Origin: CAYFXE01 sp964347035
GTDB taxonomy: Bacteria; Acidobacteriota; Aminicenantia; Aminicenantales; Aminicenantaceae
DNA: 64,000 nucleotides
NCBI GenBank assembly: GCA_964347035.1
Contig: CAYFXE010000010.1
Coordinates: 10,836-74,835, forward strand
Direction of reading: 5' to 3'
A program made the position numbers and the translations under genes. Numbering within the stretch: position 1 is the stretch's first letter; each line of letters opens with the position of its first letter. The notes below the pieces were generated by a model, which was not told where the DNA came from, did no database searches, and saw only the letters and a list, made by a program, of their open reading frames with translations. This document shows positions 8,953 through 16,821 of this stretch, piece after piece.

Positions 8953-9440
8953 AACAAAGGTTGGTGGCCATGGTGAAAGATACGTTAATGAGTCATGCCC
9001 CAGGAAAAGAATTTAATGAACGGGTTCGCCGGTTGTTGGAGAAGGTTCCGGTTGTCAGTTTCGAGCTTCATCAAAAAAAAGAAAAGAGTGGATTGCGGCG
9101 CTTTCCGGAGTCAATGCCGTTTCCATCTTGTTTGAGGTCCTATCTAGAATATATCGGCGATGATATGGGCTTTAAGAAGATCAAGGTTTACGATCGAGAC
9201 TGGCGACTGGACACGACGTATGTCTTCCTGATGGGAACTACGGGCACGGCCTTCCGACTTAGCTGGAAACCAGGCTGGTATTTGGGCAATCTGAATCTGA
9301 CGTTAATATCTGAAGATCCACTAGCTCCATACAATAGAGGCCTGGAGTTAGTGGGTTACACTTATGAGATTATCCAGAAGGAAAACCGCCGCTCCGAAGA
9401 GAACTATTTTAGAAAAAGAATAAAATATAGTATTCAATAG
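8949..9440 (+). CDS. Middle segment of sigma-linked extension (domain N-half)
   Basis: 163 residues, ATG at 8949 overlapping the sigma stop (ATGA). The first residues, KQRLVAMVKDTLMSHAPGKE, are what normally follows region 4 in long ECF sigma factors, so this is probably not an independent start. Later come PFPSCLRSYLEYIGDD and a GTAFRLSWKPGW stretch. They resemble the N-terminal half of BtrH- or peptidase C39-like domains with a candidate Cys. The segment ends at TAG 9438-9440, directly before a continuing homologous frame. Alternatives are coupled translation of a separate protein or programmed slippage on the A7 run. Confidence 0.55.
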   Translation: MKQRLVAMVKDTLMSHAPGKEFNERVRRLLEKVPVVSFELHQKKEKSGLRRFPESMPFPSCLRSYLEYIGDDMGFKKIKVYDRDWRLDTTYVFLMGTTGTAFRLSWKPGWYLGNLNLTLISEDPLAPYNRGLELVGYTYEIIQKENRRSEENYFRKRIKYSIQ

Positions 9441-10151
9441 AAAGGACGGTCGGTTATAGCTAACGGAGTGGTCGGTCCTCCTGTGGATTGTCTGATCACC
9501 GGTTTTGATGAGGAGGGAGACGTTCTCATCGGCTGGAGCTGCTTCCAGAAGGCTAAAGAATTCAGCACTGATTTGGAGTATGAACCATGCGGTTATTTCC
9601 GAAAGCGAAATTGGTTTAAAGATACACACAGGTTGATCCTAATCGGGGAGAAAAAGAAGCCCCCTCCTCCGGAGGATAGCTACAAAGACGGGCTACGTTG
9701 GGCTCTCAAAATTGCTCGGACACCACTGGTCCAGAATGATTGCCAGAGCGGTCTGGCTGCATATAAAGCTTGGGCAGATGCGATTCGACAGGACGAAGAA
9801 TTCATTGATAAGAAAGTGAAAGAGCTTCATCATCGTTACCATGTTCACATGGATGCTACAGGGATGATTGCCGAAGGACGCTGGTATGCTTATCAGTTTC
9901 TCCAAAAAATCATAAAGGACGTTTCCTGTCCGAAAGAAGAATTATCTCAGGCGGCCAAATGCTATGATGAAGAGCATTCGCTGATGTGGAAAGCTAGGGG
10001 ATTGGTTGGGGGGCCGGGAGCTTCAGTCAAGAAGGCCAAGCTGTTCAGAGAGACTGAGATCCGAAAAAAGACCGCCGAGATTATTCTCCAGGCCCGTGAA
10101 CAGGATCAAAAAGCCGCTGACTATCTGGCGCTGGTATTGAAGCATTGGTAG
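9441..10151 (+). CDS. C-terminal segment of sigma-linked extension
   Basis: Same frame as the preceding segment. Reading from just after the TAG gives KGRSVIANGVVGPPVDCLIT, then GFDEEGDVLIGWSCFQ, a C39/BtrH-like core, and a helical C-terminal half (about residues 85-225) with repeated A/K/E-rich helices. An internal GTG at 9468 could serve as a start, giving 227 residues, but no Shine-Dalgarno box precedes it. Taken alone it would lack the front of its domain, which supports decay of a formerly continuous gene. Translation of this part is doubtful. Confidence 0.5.
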   Translation, partial: KGRSVIANGVVGPPVDCLITGFDEEGDVLIGWSCFQKAKEFSTDLEYEPCGYFRKRNWFKDTHRLILIGEKKKPPPPEDSYKDGLRWALKIARTPLVQNDCQSGLAAYKAWADAIRQDEEFIDKKVKELHHRYHVHMDATGMIAEGRWYAYQFLQKIIKDVSCPKEELSQAAKCYDEEHSLMWKARGLVGGPGASVKKAKLFRETEIRKKTAEIILQAREQDQKAADYLALVLKHW

Positions 10152-10154
10152 TAT

Positions 10155-10282
10155 AAAGGGGGACGTTCCCCAAAGTACCATCCTTAGAGTTTATCTACTT
10201 CGCTACATCCATTGATCTTAGAAATTTGCTATTTAGGAAGTCAATTGAAGAAAGGGCGATTTTTTGGGGAATGTCCTCGTTT
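10155..10282. repeat. Mini inverted-repeat element B
   Basis: 128 nt, starting 4 nt after the stop of the broken sigma gene. Imperfect terminal inverted repeats lie at 10155-10175 and 10262-10282 and match at 17 of 21 positions (core GGAC-N-TTCCCCAAA). The interior is non-coding. The layout is similar to element A, though the sequence differs. Confidence 0.5.
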
Positions 10283-10340
10283 GTTTTTCTGTTTTCAAAA
10301 AAAGGCGAGTCTTGTAGAATTGTCGTTCTAGGAGGCTAGC

Positions 10341-10901
10341 ATGAAGAAACTGTACAGATGCAAGGTGTGTGGATATATTGTCGGAAGTAAAGAACCTCCT
10401 GAAGTCTGCCCGGCTTGTGGATTCAAGGGGAAGATTTTCGAGGAGTTTGAGTCACCCGTCTCCGCCAAAAGAAGGATAATCATGAAATTGCACATCCACC
10501 CAGTCATGGTCCACTTCCCGCTGGCTTTTGTTTTGAGTTTATTCCTGATCAACCTGTTTGACCTGATTAACATTATCCGGCTGCCATCGACATTATTGGC
10601 CATGGCTGAAGCTCTAGTTTGGCTGCTGCCTTTTGCGGCTGTCTTGGCCACTTTATCCGGGCTGTACGATGGCCGGCTCAGGTTTAAACGGATTGATACA
10701 CCCCTGTTGAAGAAGAAAATCATCTTATCCAGTTTATTCATCCTCCTCTCGATCTCCCTCATCGTGCTCCAGTCCTTATTAGACCTAGATCAGGCTTCTT
10801 ATCGTCTTATGATCCTTGTCTACAGCATAGCTCTATCTGGAATTGGTACGTGGTTGGGCTTAATCGGAGGAAGTTTGATCGAAGCAAAAGTTCGAGGATA
10901 A
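10341..10901 (+). CDS. Rubredoxin-type zinc/iron domain fused to DUF2231 membrane domain
   Basis: 186 residues. The N-terminal 30 residues hold CKVCGY and CPACGF, a rubredoxin-like four-Cys site. From about 48 on, HPVMVHFPLAFVLSLF opens the DUF2231 signature (conserved HP..VHFP), followed by four hydrophobic helices. DUF2231 proteins are inner-membrane and thought to be heme- or redox-linked. The fusion suggests a small membrane redox carrier, perhaps in oxygen or peroxide reduction (inference). GGAGG lies 6 nt before the ATG. It converges with the epimerase gene at 10975. Confidence 0.82.
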   Translation: MKKLYRCKVCGYIVGSKEPPEVCPACGFKGKIFEEFESPVSAKRRIIMKLHIHPVMVHFPLAFVLSLFLINLFDLINIIRLPSTLLAMAEALVWLLPFAAVLATLSGLYDGRLRFKRIDTPLLKKKIILSSLFILLSISLIVLQSLLDLDQASYRLMILVYSIALSGIGTWLGLIGGSLIEAKVRG

Positions 10902-10974
10902 ATAGCTTTGTGACAACAAGATCATGAGAAAAGAAATAGGGTAGCCAAGGTTTGTATTATGGAAAATAACAAGC

Positions 10975-12042
10975 TCAAGTTAGCAGATCAAACCCAAGGC
11001 CAGGTTTGGCAGTGGGGAAAAGCGTACCGTTGCGGAGGATGACTGCCCCCTGGGTAGGATCATCCAGGAGATCTAGGTGGCCATCTAAATCGGCATAAGT
11101 GACGTTTGGACGAGCTAAAGCAAAATGAAGACCAGCAGCAATACTGAGAGCGGCTTCATCCATACAACCTACCATAACTTCTAATCCTGCCGACCGAGCC
11201 ACAGAGTTGATCTGGATGGCCACAGAGATTCCCCCGGCTTTCATCAGTTTGACATTGACCATATCGACGAGATCCCTTCGAGCGAGACGGAAGGCATCCC
11301 GGAGAGTCATCAGACTTTCATCAGCCATGATCGGGATTTTAACGCTGCTTGTAACACGCCCCAACATGTCTGGCTGGCCTTTCGGAGTAGGCTGTTCGAT
11401 CAGCTCCAAGTGCACTTGCCGAGTCTCGTTGAAGAAACGAAGCGCTTGTTCTACTGTATATCCCTGATTCGCATCAAAACGCAGTTCGATGTCTTTCCCG
11501 ACCGCCTCTCTCACCTTGAGGATGCGGGCAATATCGGATTCGACATCTTTGCCGCCCTTGATTTTCAAGCATTTGAAACCCTGATTAACTCTTTCACGGG
11601 CACGAGCCACGGTTTCTTCCTCGGGAAGGATTCCGATGGTGACACTGGTTTTGATGCGGTCGCGAAAACCTCCCAGGAGTTTCCACAAGGGGAGATTGCT
11701 GCACTTTCCAAGAATATCATAGAGTGCCATATCTAACGAGGCCAGAGCGGAGGGCTGAAACTCAAGCAGGGGAGTGAGGCGCTCGATGATCATAGCCAGA
11801 CGCAAAGGATCAGAACCTTTGATATTCGGAGAGACTATGCTGTCCAGGCTTTTGAGAACACTGTCCGGTGTCTCTCCTGTGATCTGCATATCCGGGGCGG
11901 CACAGCCAAAACCGCTTATTCCTCGATCTGTCTCGATTCTCACGAAAACGTTCGTGGTCTTTTCTATGGTCTCGTAGGCTATAGAGTAGGGCTCGATCAG
12001 TTTCATAGAGACAGGCCAGGATTCAATCCGGGTGATTCTCAT
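10975..12042 (-). CDS. Enolase-superfamily dipeptide epimerase / N-acyl amino acid racemase-like
   Basis: 355 residues, muconate-lactonizing subgroup. The catalytic set is visible: KxK with K160/K162, metal ligands D190 (FDANQ), E216 (IEQP) and D241 (ADES), and the second base K265/K268 in KLMKAGG. A C-terminal ADLDGHLDL motif is typical of L-Ala-D/L-Glu epimerases. Known relatives epimerise dipeptides from peptidoglycan or, as DgcA, N-acetyl-D-glutamate. It is the last gene of the four-gene operon, 12 nt behind the PP-loop-creatininase gene. DUF1611 in the same operon is the family of DgcN (D-glutamate N-acetyltransferase), so a D-amino-acid pathway is the leading hypothesis. Confidence 0.85.
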   Translation of the reverse strand: MRITRIESWPVSMKLIEPYSIAYETIEKTTNVFVRIETDRGISGFGCAAPDMQITGETPDSVLKSLDSIVSPNIKGSDPLRLAMIIERLTPLLEFQPSALASLDMALYDILGKCSNLPLWKLLGGFRDRIKTSVTIGILPEEETVARARERVNQGFKCLKIKGGKDVESDIARILKVREAVGKDIELRFDANQGYTVEQALRFFNETRQVHLELIEQPTPKGQPDMLGRVTSSVKIPIMADESLMTLRDAFRLARRDLVDMVNVKLMKAGGISVAIQINSVARSAGLEVMVGCMDEAALSIAAGLHFALARPNVTYADLDGHLDLLDDPTQGAVILRNGTLFPTAKPGLGFDLLT

Positions 12043-12054
12043 GCTTGTCTTCTT

Positions 12055-14397
12055 TCAGTAACGTTTATGGTGAATCTCATCCAGGCTCATGCCTTTCAAG
12101 TCTTCTACAAATTCGACAAGATGTGTGATCATGATTGACCATATCTTCCTGCCTTTTTCACTGCTGGCCTTTGTGGGATCCCCCAAGACGCCAGTAGGAG
12201 AAATTTTTGCGATGCGTGCATACCAATCCACGCTTCTTTTTGAGCTGAAGTTAAGGTACCGACTTGAGAATTTGGGGATAAATTTTCTCATCTTGCCACG
12301 TCTGACCATGTGCGGGCGGACGGCCAGGGTGGTGCTGGTTTCTATCTCTCCAGCATGGACATCGTTTGGGGTTTCCGCCAATTTGAGGATATCTTTTTCA
12401 CTGGTCTCACCTGTCTCCACGCAGGTAAAGATATGGGCGTCGCGGTTAATCATCTGCGCTGCATACTGGAGGGCGGGGATGTTTCCTCCATGTCCGTTGA
12501 TGATCACTAGCTTTGTGATACCATGGCGAGCGGCACTCATCCCGATTTCATAAACGAATTGAGAGAGTGTTTTTGGCGATATGTTTAGGGTACCGCTGAA
12601 ATCGCCATGATGATAGGAAACCCCGTAGGCGATGAGAGGAAGAACCAAAGGCTTTGGATCGCTGCAGGCGGCAGCCACTTGCAGAGCAAGGTGATTGGCA
12701 TCAAAAGCATCGGTATCCAGTGGGAGATGGGGACCATGCTGCTCCAAAGAGCCAACAGGAAGCAGCGCAATATCGACCTTTTTAAGGTGCGATTGGGCTT
12801 CAGGCCAGGTAAGTTCTCCTAATATATGAGAGGTGAGGGCAGAGACTGAGTTATCTTTTCCCTTGGCCAAACGAACAAACCTGTTGCTGGGAATTTCGAA
12901 AGGGTAAGGCGTTGCCAGAGCGGGATCGTTCAAAGGATCGTAATCAACCCACACCCTCCCCTGACGCTTGACCGCACCCGCAGCATATTCGAGGAATATC
13001 CGCAGCACGGGCTCTCGAATATCGACAGGGACGCTTTCGATCGGAGACCTTTCTGGGTCGATACGGACCTTCATGATCTCTGGATGCTCCCTAATTTTAA
13101 TACTTGGAGAGAATTTTGTGAGTATTTTCTTCTGTTCCAAGAGGAAAGCCAGATGTTGGGCTCCTGCACTTTCTTGATGGACACCTTTTTGCGCTAGACT
13201 TTCAAGACAAATCTTGATCTGTTTCTCGGTGTAACCACAATGCGTTGAGTCTGCATCCAGGGCGACCAGCATTCCGACGATGCGGCGACATTTCTCGCAC
13301 CGACCGCAGGGGAAAACCCTTTTCCCCTCGATGTGAGTCGCATGACAGGACATCTGATTCCGCTGTAGATCCGGGTATCTTTTAACCAGGATTTTCTCGA
13401 TGAGGATTTCCGAGAGGGGCCGGAGAATTGAGAATTGAGTGATGTTCCATCCTTTCTGAATGTAATAACGAGTCAGGGCATTATCAAAGTAGCGGCTTTG
13501 ATCATACAGGCCATCATAATGAGTGATCCCCTGATGTGATCGTCTACTGGTGGTATCAAACTCGTCTCCTAAGATGAGCCGACCGATGCTTCTTTTTCTC
13601 AAAAGAGGAAGCGCTCCTAAAAGGAACACAGCCACAGTCCACAGGCGAATAGGATACTCATCTGAACGCAGACTGGCAAAATTCGGGCGGATGAAGGGGA
13701 GATGTCTGAGCATCCAGCTGAACATTCTATCCGAATTTGTCCAGACCTTTGTGGTTTCGGGAAATCGGTTGTTAAAATATCTGAATGCATTGAGAGCGGT
13801 AAACCAGTGCCGTCCAGATTCGTTGATAAAAATAGGATGAACCTCACGGCCGACCTCTTTGATAAGGCCAAAGCTGAGAAGGCTGTCTTTTCCACCGCTG
13901 GAGAGTATGGCATACCGGGACTTGTCGACGGCCCATTGAGCTTGTTTATCAGAAGACCTGCCCTCGAAGGAAATCATGGATTGTAGGTACGATTCTCGCT
14001 TCACGGCTGAAAGATTTGCGGCTGAACTGAGAAGGAAAGGATTGGGCTCAAGGAACTTCTTAACGTAGATTTCGCGAGCCGTGTTGGTCATCATATCTTT
14101 GATGAATTGCTGGTCCGATTGGTCATAGGAGCCATGAAAAATCGTCTTGCTGCAGAAAAAGCCATAATTGAAAGCCACCTGAGCGGCAATCATATGAGCG
14201 AGGTTAATCGATTCCGGATCTTTAGGGTCAAAAACGTCCTCGTTGTATCGGTAAATCAGCTCGAAAGCATCTACTTTCTTTTTCTGAATAACCTTGTATG
14301 GAGATATAAGACCGCGCTTTTCCACGCGAGTGGGACCTACCTCTAAACGATCTATGACTTTGAGAATATCGAGAGGATCTGAAGTTTTTTTAACCAT
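12055..14397 (-). CDS. PP-loop ATP-pyrophosphatase (QueC-like) fused to creatininase-family amidohydrolase
   Basis: 780 residues from the ATG at 14397. An in-frame upstream start at 14445 would overlap the preceding gene and is less likely. The N-terminal half has the PP-loop SSGGKDSLLS (166-175) and a Cys cluster C351, C364, C367, C370 (CGRCEKC). Both are features of QueC/ExsB-type adenylating enzymes that form amide, nitrile or thio bonds. The C-terminal half (about 535-780) is a complete creatininase-family unit: GSLEQHGPHLPLDTD (549-563), NGHGGN (634-639) and HAGEIETS (681-688), the metal-binding motifs of amidohydrolases such as creatininase, MftE and ArfB. Making and cutting an amide-type bond in one chain is unusual. 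It is translated 4 nt after the DUF1611 stop. Confidence 0.82.
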   Translation of the reverse strand: MVKKTSDPLDILKVIDRLEVGPTRVEKRGLISPYKVIQKKKVDAFELIYRYNEDVFDPKDPESINLAHMIAAQVAFNYGFFCSKTIFHGSYDQSDQQFIKDMMTNTAREIYVKKFLEPNPFLLSSAANLSAVKRESYLQSMISFEGRSSDKQAQWAVDKSRYAILSSGGKDSLLSFGLIKEVGREVHPIFINESGRHWFTALNAFRYFNNRFPETTKVWTNSDRMFSWMLRHLPFIRPNFASLRSDEYPIRLWTVAVFLLGALPLLRKRSIGRLILGDEFDTTSRRSHQGITHYDGLYDQSRYFDNALTRYYIQKGWNITQFSILRPLSEILIEKILVKRYPDLQRNQMSCHATHIEGKRVFPCGRCEKCRRIVGMLVALDADSTHCGYTEKQIKICLESLAQKGVHQESAGAQHLAFLLEQKKILTKFSPSIKIREHPEIMKVRIDPERSPIESVPVDIREPVLRIFLEYAAGAVKRQGRVWVDYDPLNDPALATPYPFEIPSNRFVRLAKGKDNSVSALTSHILGELTWPEAQSHLKKVDIALLPVGSLEQHGPHLPLDTDAFDANHLALQVAAACSDPKPLVLPLIAYGVSYHHGDFSGTLNISPKTLSQFVYEIGMSAARHGITKLVIINGHGGNIPALQYAAQMINRDAHIFTCVETGETSEKDILKLAETPNDVHAGEIETSTTLAVRPHMVRRGKMRKFIPKFSSRYLNFSSKRSVDWYARIAKISPTGVLGDPTKASSEKGRKIWSIMITHLVEFVEDLKGMSLDEIHHKRY

Positions 14398-14401
14398 TGC
14401 T

Positions 14402-15496
14402 CTATTTCTCAAGGTTTTTTTCTTTGAGATAAGCCACAATGGCATTGACCAGTTCTTCCGCGCCGCTTTTCAACACATCCACTGTCGGTAACCCGGTCTG
14501 TTTACGTATGGCTTCGCAGCTTTTTAGAGTTTCCTCCTCAGAGAGATTTTCGTGATTGATGGTGATGGCGATGACAGGTCTCCCGGAGATGATTTCGATG
14601 GCTTTGATCTGAACCTCTAATGGTTGGATGGGATATCCTGGGAAGCCGTCATATTCCCTGCGGGCGGGAGCATGCTGGAGAACCACGAAATCAGGCCTTG
14701 CTGCTGCAAGAATTTCGAACCCTCCCGGGTAGGCAGGATTTAAAAGACTGCCTTGTCCCTCAATTATGATGACATCTGGATGGGTATCATGCCAGGCACT
14801 CCAGACGGCATGTTCAATTTCTCCAGAAACAAAATCATTGATAAGCGAGTCGAGGATTATGCAGTACCGGGCACCTTGCATCCAAGCGGTTTGCCCTGTT
14901 CCCACTAGCACTGCGCTGTAACCTTTCTCTGACAAGGCCTCCTCCAACCGCCAGGCCGTGGTTCGCTTGCCCACGGCTGAATCTGTCCCCAGCACAGCCA
15001 CCTTCAGAGATTTGACTTGTTCGATTTTCCCACTGAAAAAGTGAAGATCGTTGCGGGGTGGAGTCTTGCGCACATCCCGAAGGCGGACATTGTGTTTTTG
15101 AGCGAGATCGAGGAATTCAGGGTCTTCAGAAAGAAAGTCGTGAAGTCCGGAATCAACACTCAATCCTGTCTGGATGGCATCCTTTACGGCCTGACGGTGA
15201 TCTGGGCTGAGCCGTCCTCCATCCGGGGCTAACCCGATGACGAAATAGGTGGTTTTTTGACCGATTTCATGAGCAGCCTGGAGTGCCTCTTCTAAGCTGG
15301 GGTAGATGCCTATGTTGTTGCGCTTGCCGTCCAAGACCTCGCCGGCATCTTTGTAGGCGTTTCTGGAATCGATGACAGAGAGGATGTTGTATCTGGTTGT
15401 CCGACGCACGAGGCCGTGGGCTGTCTTTCCGTTCGGAGTCCCAAATGCTCCTTCACAAAAAATTATTGCGTTTCCTTCAGGAAAGGCATCTGTCAT
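14402..15496 (-). CDS. DUF1611 family P-loop protein (DgcN-like)
   Basis: 364 residues from the ATG at 15496, which overlaps the stop of the PLP-enzyme gene (ATGA) and has AGGAAG upstream; a start at 15556 would be deep in the previous gene. A P-loop GTDSAVGKRTT sits at 170-180, followed by EGQGSLLNPAYPG (246-258) and FPGYPIQPLE, all hallmarks of DUF1611. Family members include DgcN, described as a D-glutamate N-acetyltransferase working with the racemase DgcA. An epimerase of the DgcA superfamily is two genes downstream. Substrate assignment here is an inference; the family is broad. Confidence 0.8.
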   Translation of the reverse strand: MTDAFPEGNAIIFCEGAFGTPNGKTAHGLVRRTTRYNILSVIDSRNAYKDAGEVLDGKRNNIGIYPSLEEALQAAHEIGQKTTYFVIGLAPDGGRLSPDHRQAVKDAIQTGLSVDSGLHDFLSEDPEFLDLAQKHNVRLRDVRKTPPRNDLHFFSGKIEQVKSLKVAVLGTDSAVGKRTTAWRLEEALSEKGYSAVLVGTGQTAWMQGARYCIILDSLINDFVSGEIEHAVWSAWHDTHPDVIIIEGQGSLLNPAYPGGFEILAAARPDFVVLQHAPARREYDGFPGYPIQPLEVQIKAIEIISGRPVIAITINHENLSEEETLKSCEAIRKQTGLPTVDVLKSGAEELVNAIVAYLKEKNLEK

Positions 15497-16680
15497 TTTC
15501 TTCCTGTTAGGATGACTAAGTAGCGGTCGTTGAGAAATGCTTCTTTTTGGTTCCAATCGAGCATAGAGATTAATCCAGCGGTGGATGCGGGAAGGATGCT
15601 GAGGCCTTCTTTTTCTCGAATCAGGCGAGAAAAATACATCATGTTTTTATCGCTTGCGTAAGAAGCCCAGCCTAAAGTTTCACGAATCGCTTGAAGGGCA
15701 TAGTCTCCGTCGATGGCTTGCCAGTTAATCAAGGGCTCGTTGACTACCGTCTCGCGGATCTTTTCAGGTTGGAGGTCAGCGCAACGAAGGGTTTTTTTCA
15801 GAAAGGCGTGGATTATAGGATTCTTCCCGAAGGAGGAACCAGCGATCATCTTAGGAATCCTTGAAGTTTTTCCGCGGCGGTAGAGACTCAGGAATCCTTT
15901 ATAAATCCCCGCCAGTGTTGTTCCGTTGGAGACAGGAACTGCCACTGCAGCGGGGGCATCCCTTAATTCGTCGTAGATTTCATAAGCGATTTCTCCGTAG
16001 GCTTTCAATTGGAGCGCTGTGTTTGCTCCGCCAGGATTGGCGTCATAAATTTCTTCGGATTCTGCATGTTCTCGGGAAATCTGAACAGAGTTCTCATAAT
16101 CCCCTGGAACTCGGATAATTTCTGCACCGTAGTCTGCCATTTCTTTTTCCCGTTTTGTGTGGTATGACTCTGGGATGTAGATGATGCAACGCAAGCCCGA
16201 TAGAGAAGCAGCAAAGGCCATGGCTACGCCGTAGTTACCGCAGGTTGCTGTTGTGATCGAATCAAAGCCTCGGCGCAGGGCGTCAAGAACCTGAGCAAAG
16301 GCAATGCGGTCCTTCTGAGTTCCGGTGGGATTTCCCCCCTCGAATTTTAAATAGACCTGTCGCAAGCCCACTTCTCTTTCGATATTCCGAGCCCGAGATA
16401 ATGAGGTGTCCCCGATTTCAGACTCAAAAATGTCTTCAAATGCTTCTAGCCTTATCTCAAGGGGTAACGTCTTGTTGACTGCATTCTTTCTTTGAGTCTC
16501 AAGCTCTGGTGTAAGGGCTGCGATTTGTGAACTGGCTTCGTCCAGCAAGAAGAATTCATGTTTGACTTCATTGTCATCACGGGGAGTTTTAGGGGAAAAT
16601 TCGGATCGCTTTGGGAAGATGTCGGGACTGGGGCTAGAACCCTGTTTCTCTTCCTTTGAATCCCTTTCTTTCTCTGTCAT
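15493..16680 (-). CDS. PLP-dependent threonine synthase/cysteate synthase-like lyase
   Basis: 395 residues, fold-type II PLP enzyme. The Schiff-base lysine is in GGNPTGTQKDR, with Gln where threonine synthases usually have Phe or His. The next landmark is ATCGNYGVAMAFAA, the phosphate and substrate loop, and a glycine-rich VPVSNGTTLAGI binds the PLP phosphate. The first 75 residues are a charged extension (many E, K, S) not needed for the fold. It is the first gene of the operon. A small hairpin (16687-16704) lies just before its ATG. Substrate: an O-phospho or O-acyl amino acid is expected from the family. Which one is unknown. Confidence 0.8.
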   Translation of the reverse strand: MTEKERDSKEEKQGSSPSPDIFPKRSEFSPKTPRDDNEVKHEFFLLDEASSQIAALTPELETQRKNAVNKTLPLEIRLEAFEDIFESEIGDTSLSRARNIEREVGLRQVYLKFEGGNPTGTQKDRIAFAQVLDALRRGFDSITTATCGNYGVAMAFAASLSGLRCIIYIPESYHTKREKEMADYGAEIIRVPGDYENSVQISREHAESEEIYDANPGGANTALQLKAYGEIAYEIYDELRDAPAAVAVPVSNGTTLAGIYKGFLSLYRRGKTSRIPKMIAGSSFGKNPIIHAFLKKTLRCADLQPEKIRETVVNEPLINWQAIDGDYALQAIRETLGWASYASDKNMMYFSRLIREKEGLSILPASTAGLISMLDWNQKEAFLNDRYLVILTGRK

Positions 16681-16821
16681 ATCCTAAATCAGCCATCGCT
16701 GATTATGATATATAGCATAAGGTTACGGGCTAGTCAATTCTGCATAAACTCCTTGATTTGTGAATATAAAATGAGTACTCTATATTGACAGATTCTCGAG
16801 AATTATCAGGAGATATTTGGG

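Larger units (their letters stand above)
8436..10151 (+). pseudogene. Broken ECF sigma factor gene with long C-terminal BtrH/C39-like extension
   Basis: Three open segments fit together as one gene of about 570 codons. Sigma region 2 runs into the N gap. Sigma region 4 continues to a TGA at 8950-8952 just after an A7 run (8943-8949). The next frame, opened by adding one A, reads a C-terminal extension to a TAG at 9438-9440. The same frame then continues through KGRSVIANGVVGPP to 10151. From memory, sigma factors with such a tail (GVVGPP...TGYDEGGDVLIGW type) exist as single proteins. Two independent lesions make a pseudogene the simplest reading. The three segments are listed separately below. 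Confidence 0.65.

Noticed and set aside
9438..9440. In-frame TAG (and TAA at 32946) as signs of an alternative genetic code
   Set aside because: Many other genes in the window end normally with TAG, TAA and TGA, and both cases lie in otherwise damaged or borderline genes.
12089..12553. 154-codon plus frame opposite the creatininase domain
   Set aside because: Antisense shadow of a region with intact catalytic motifs on the other strand.
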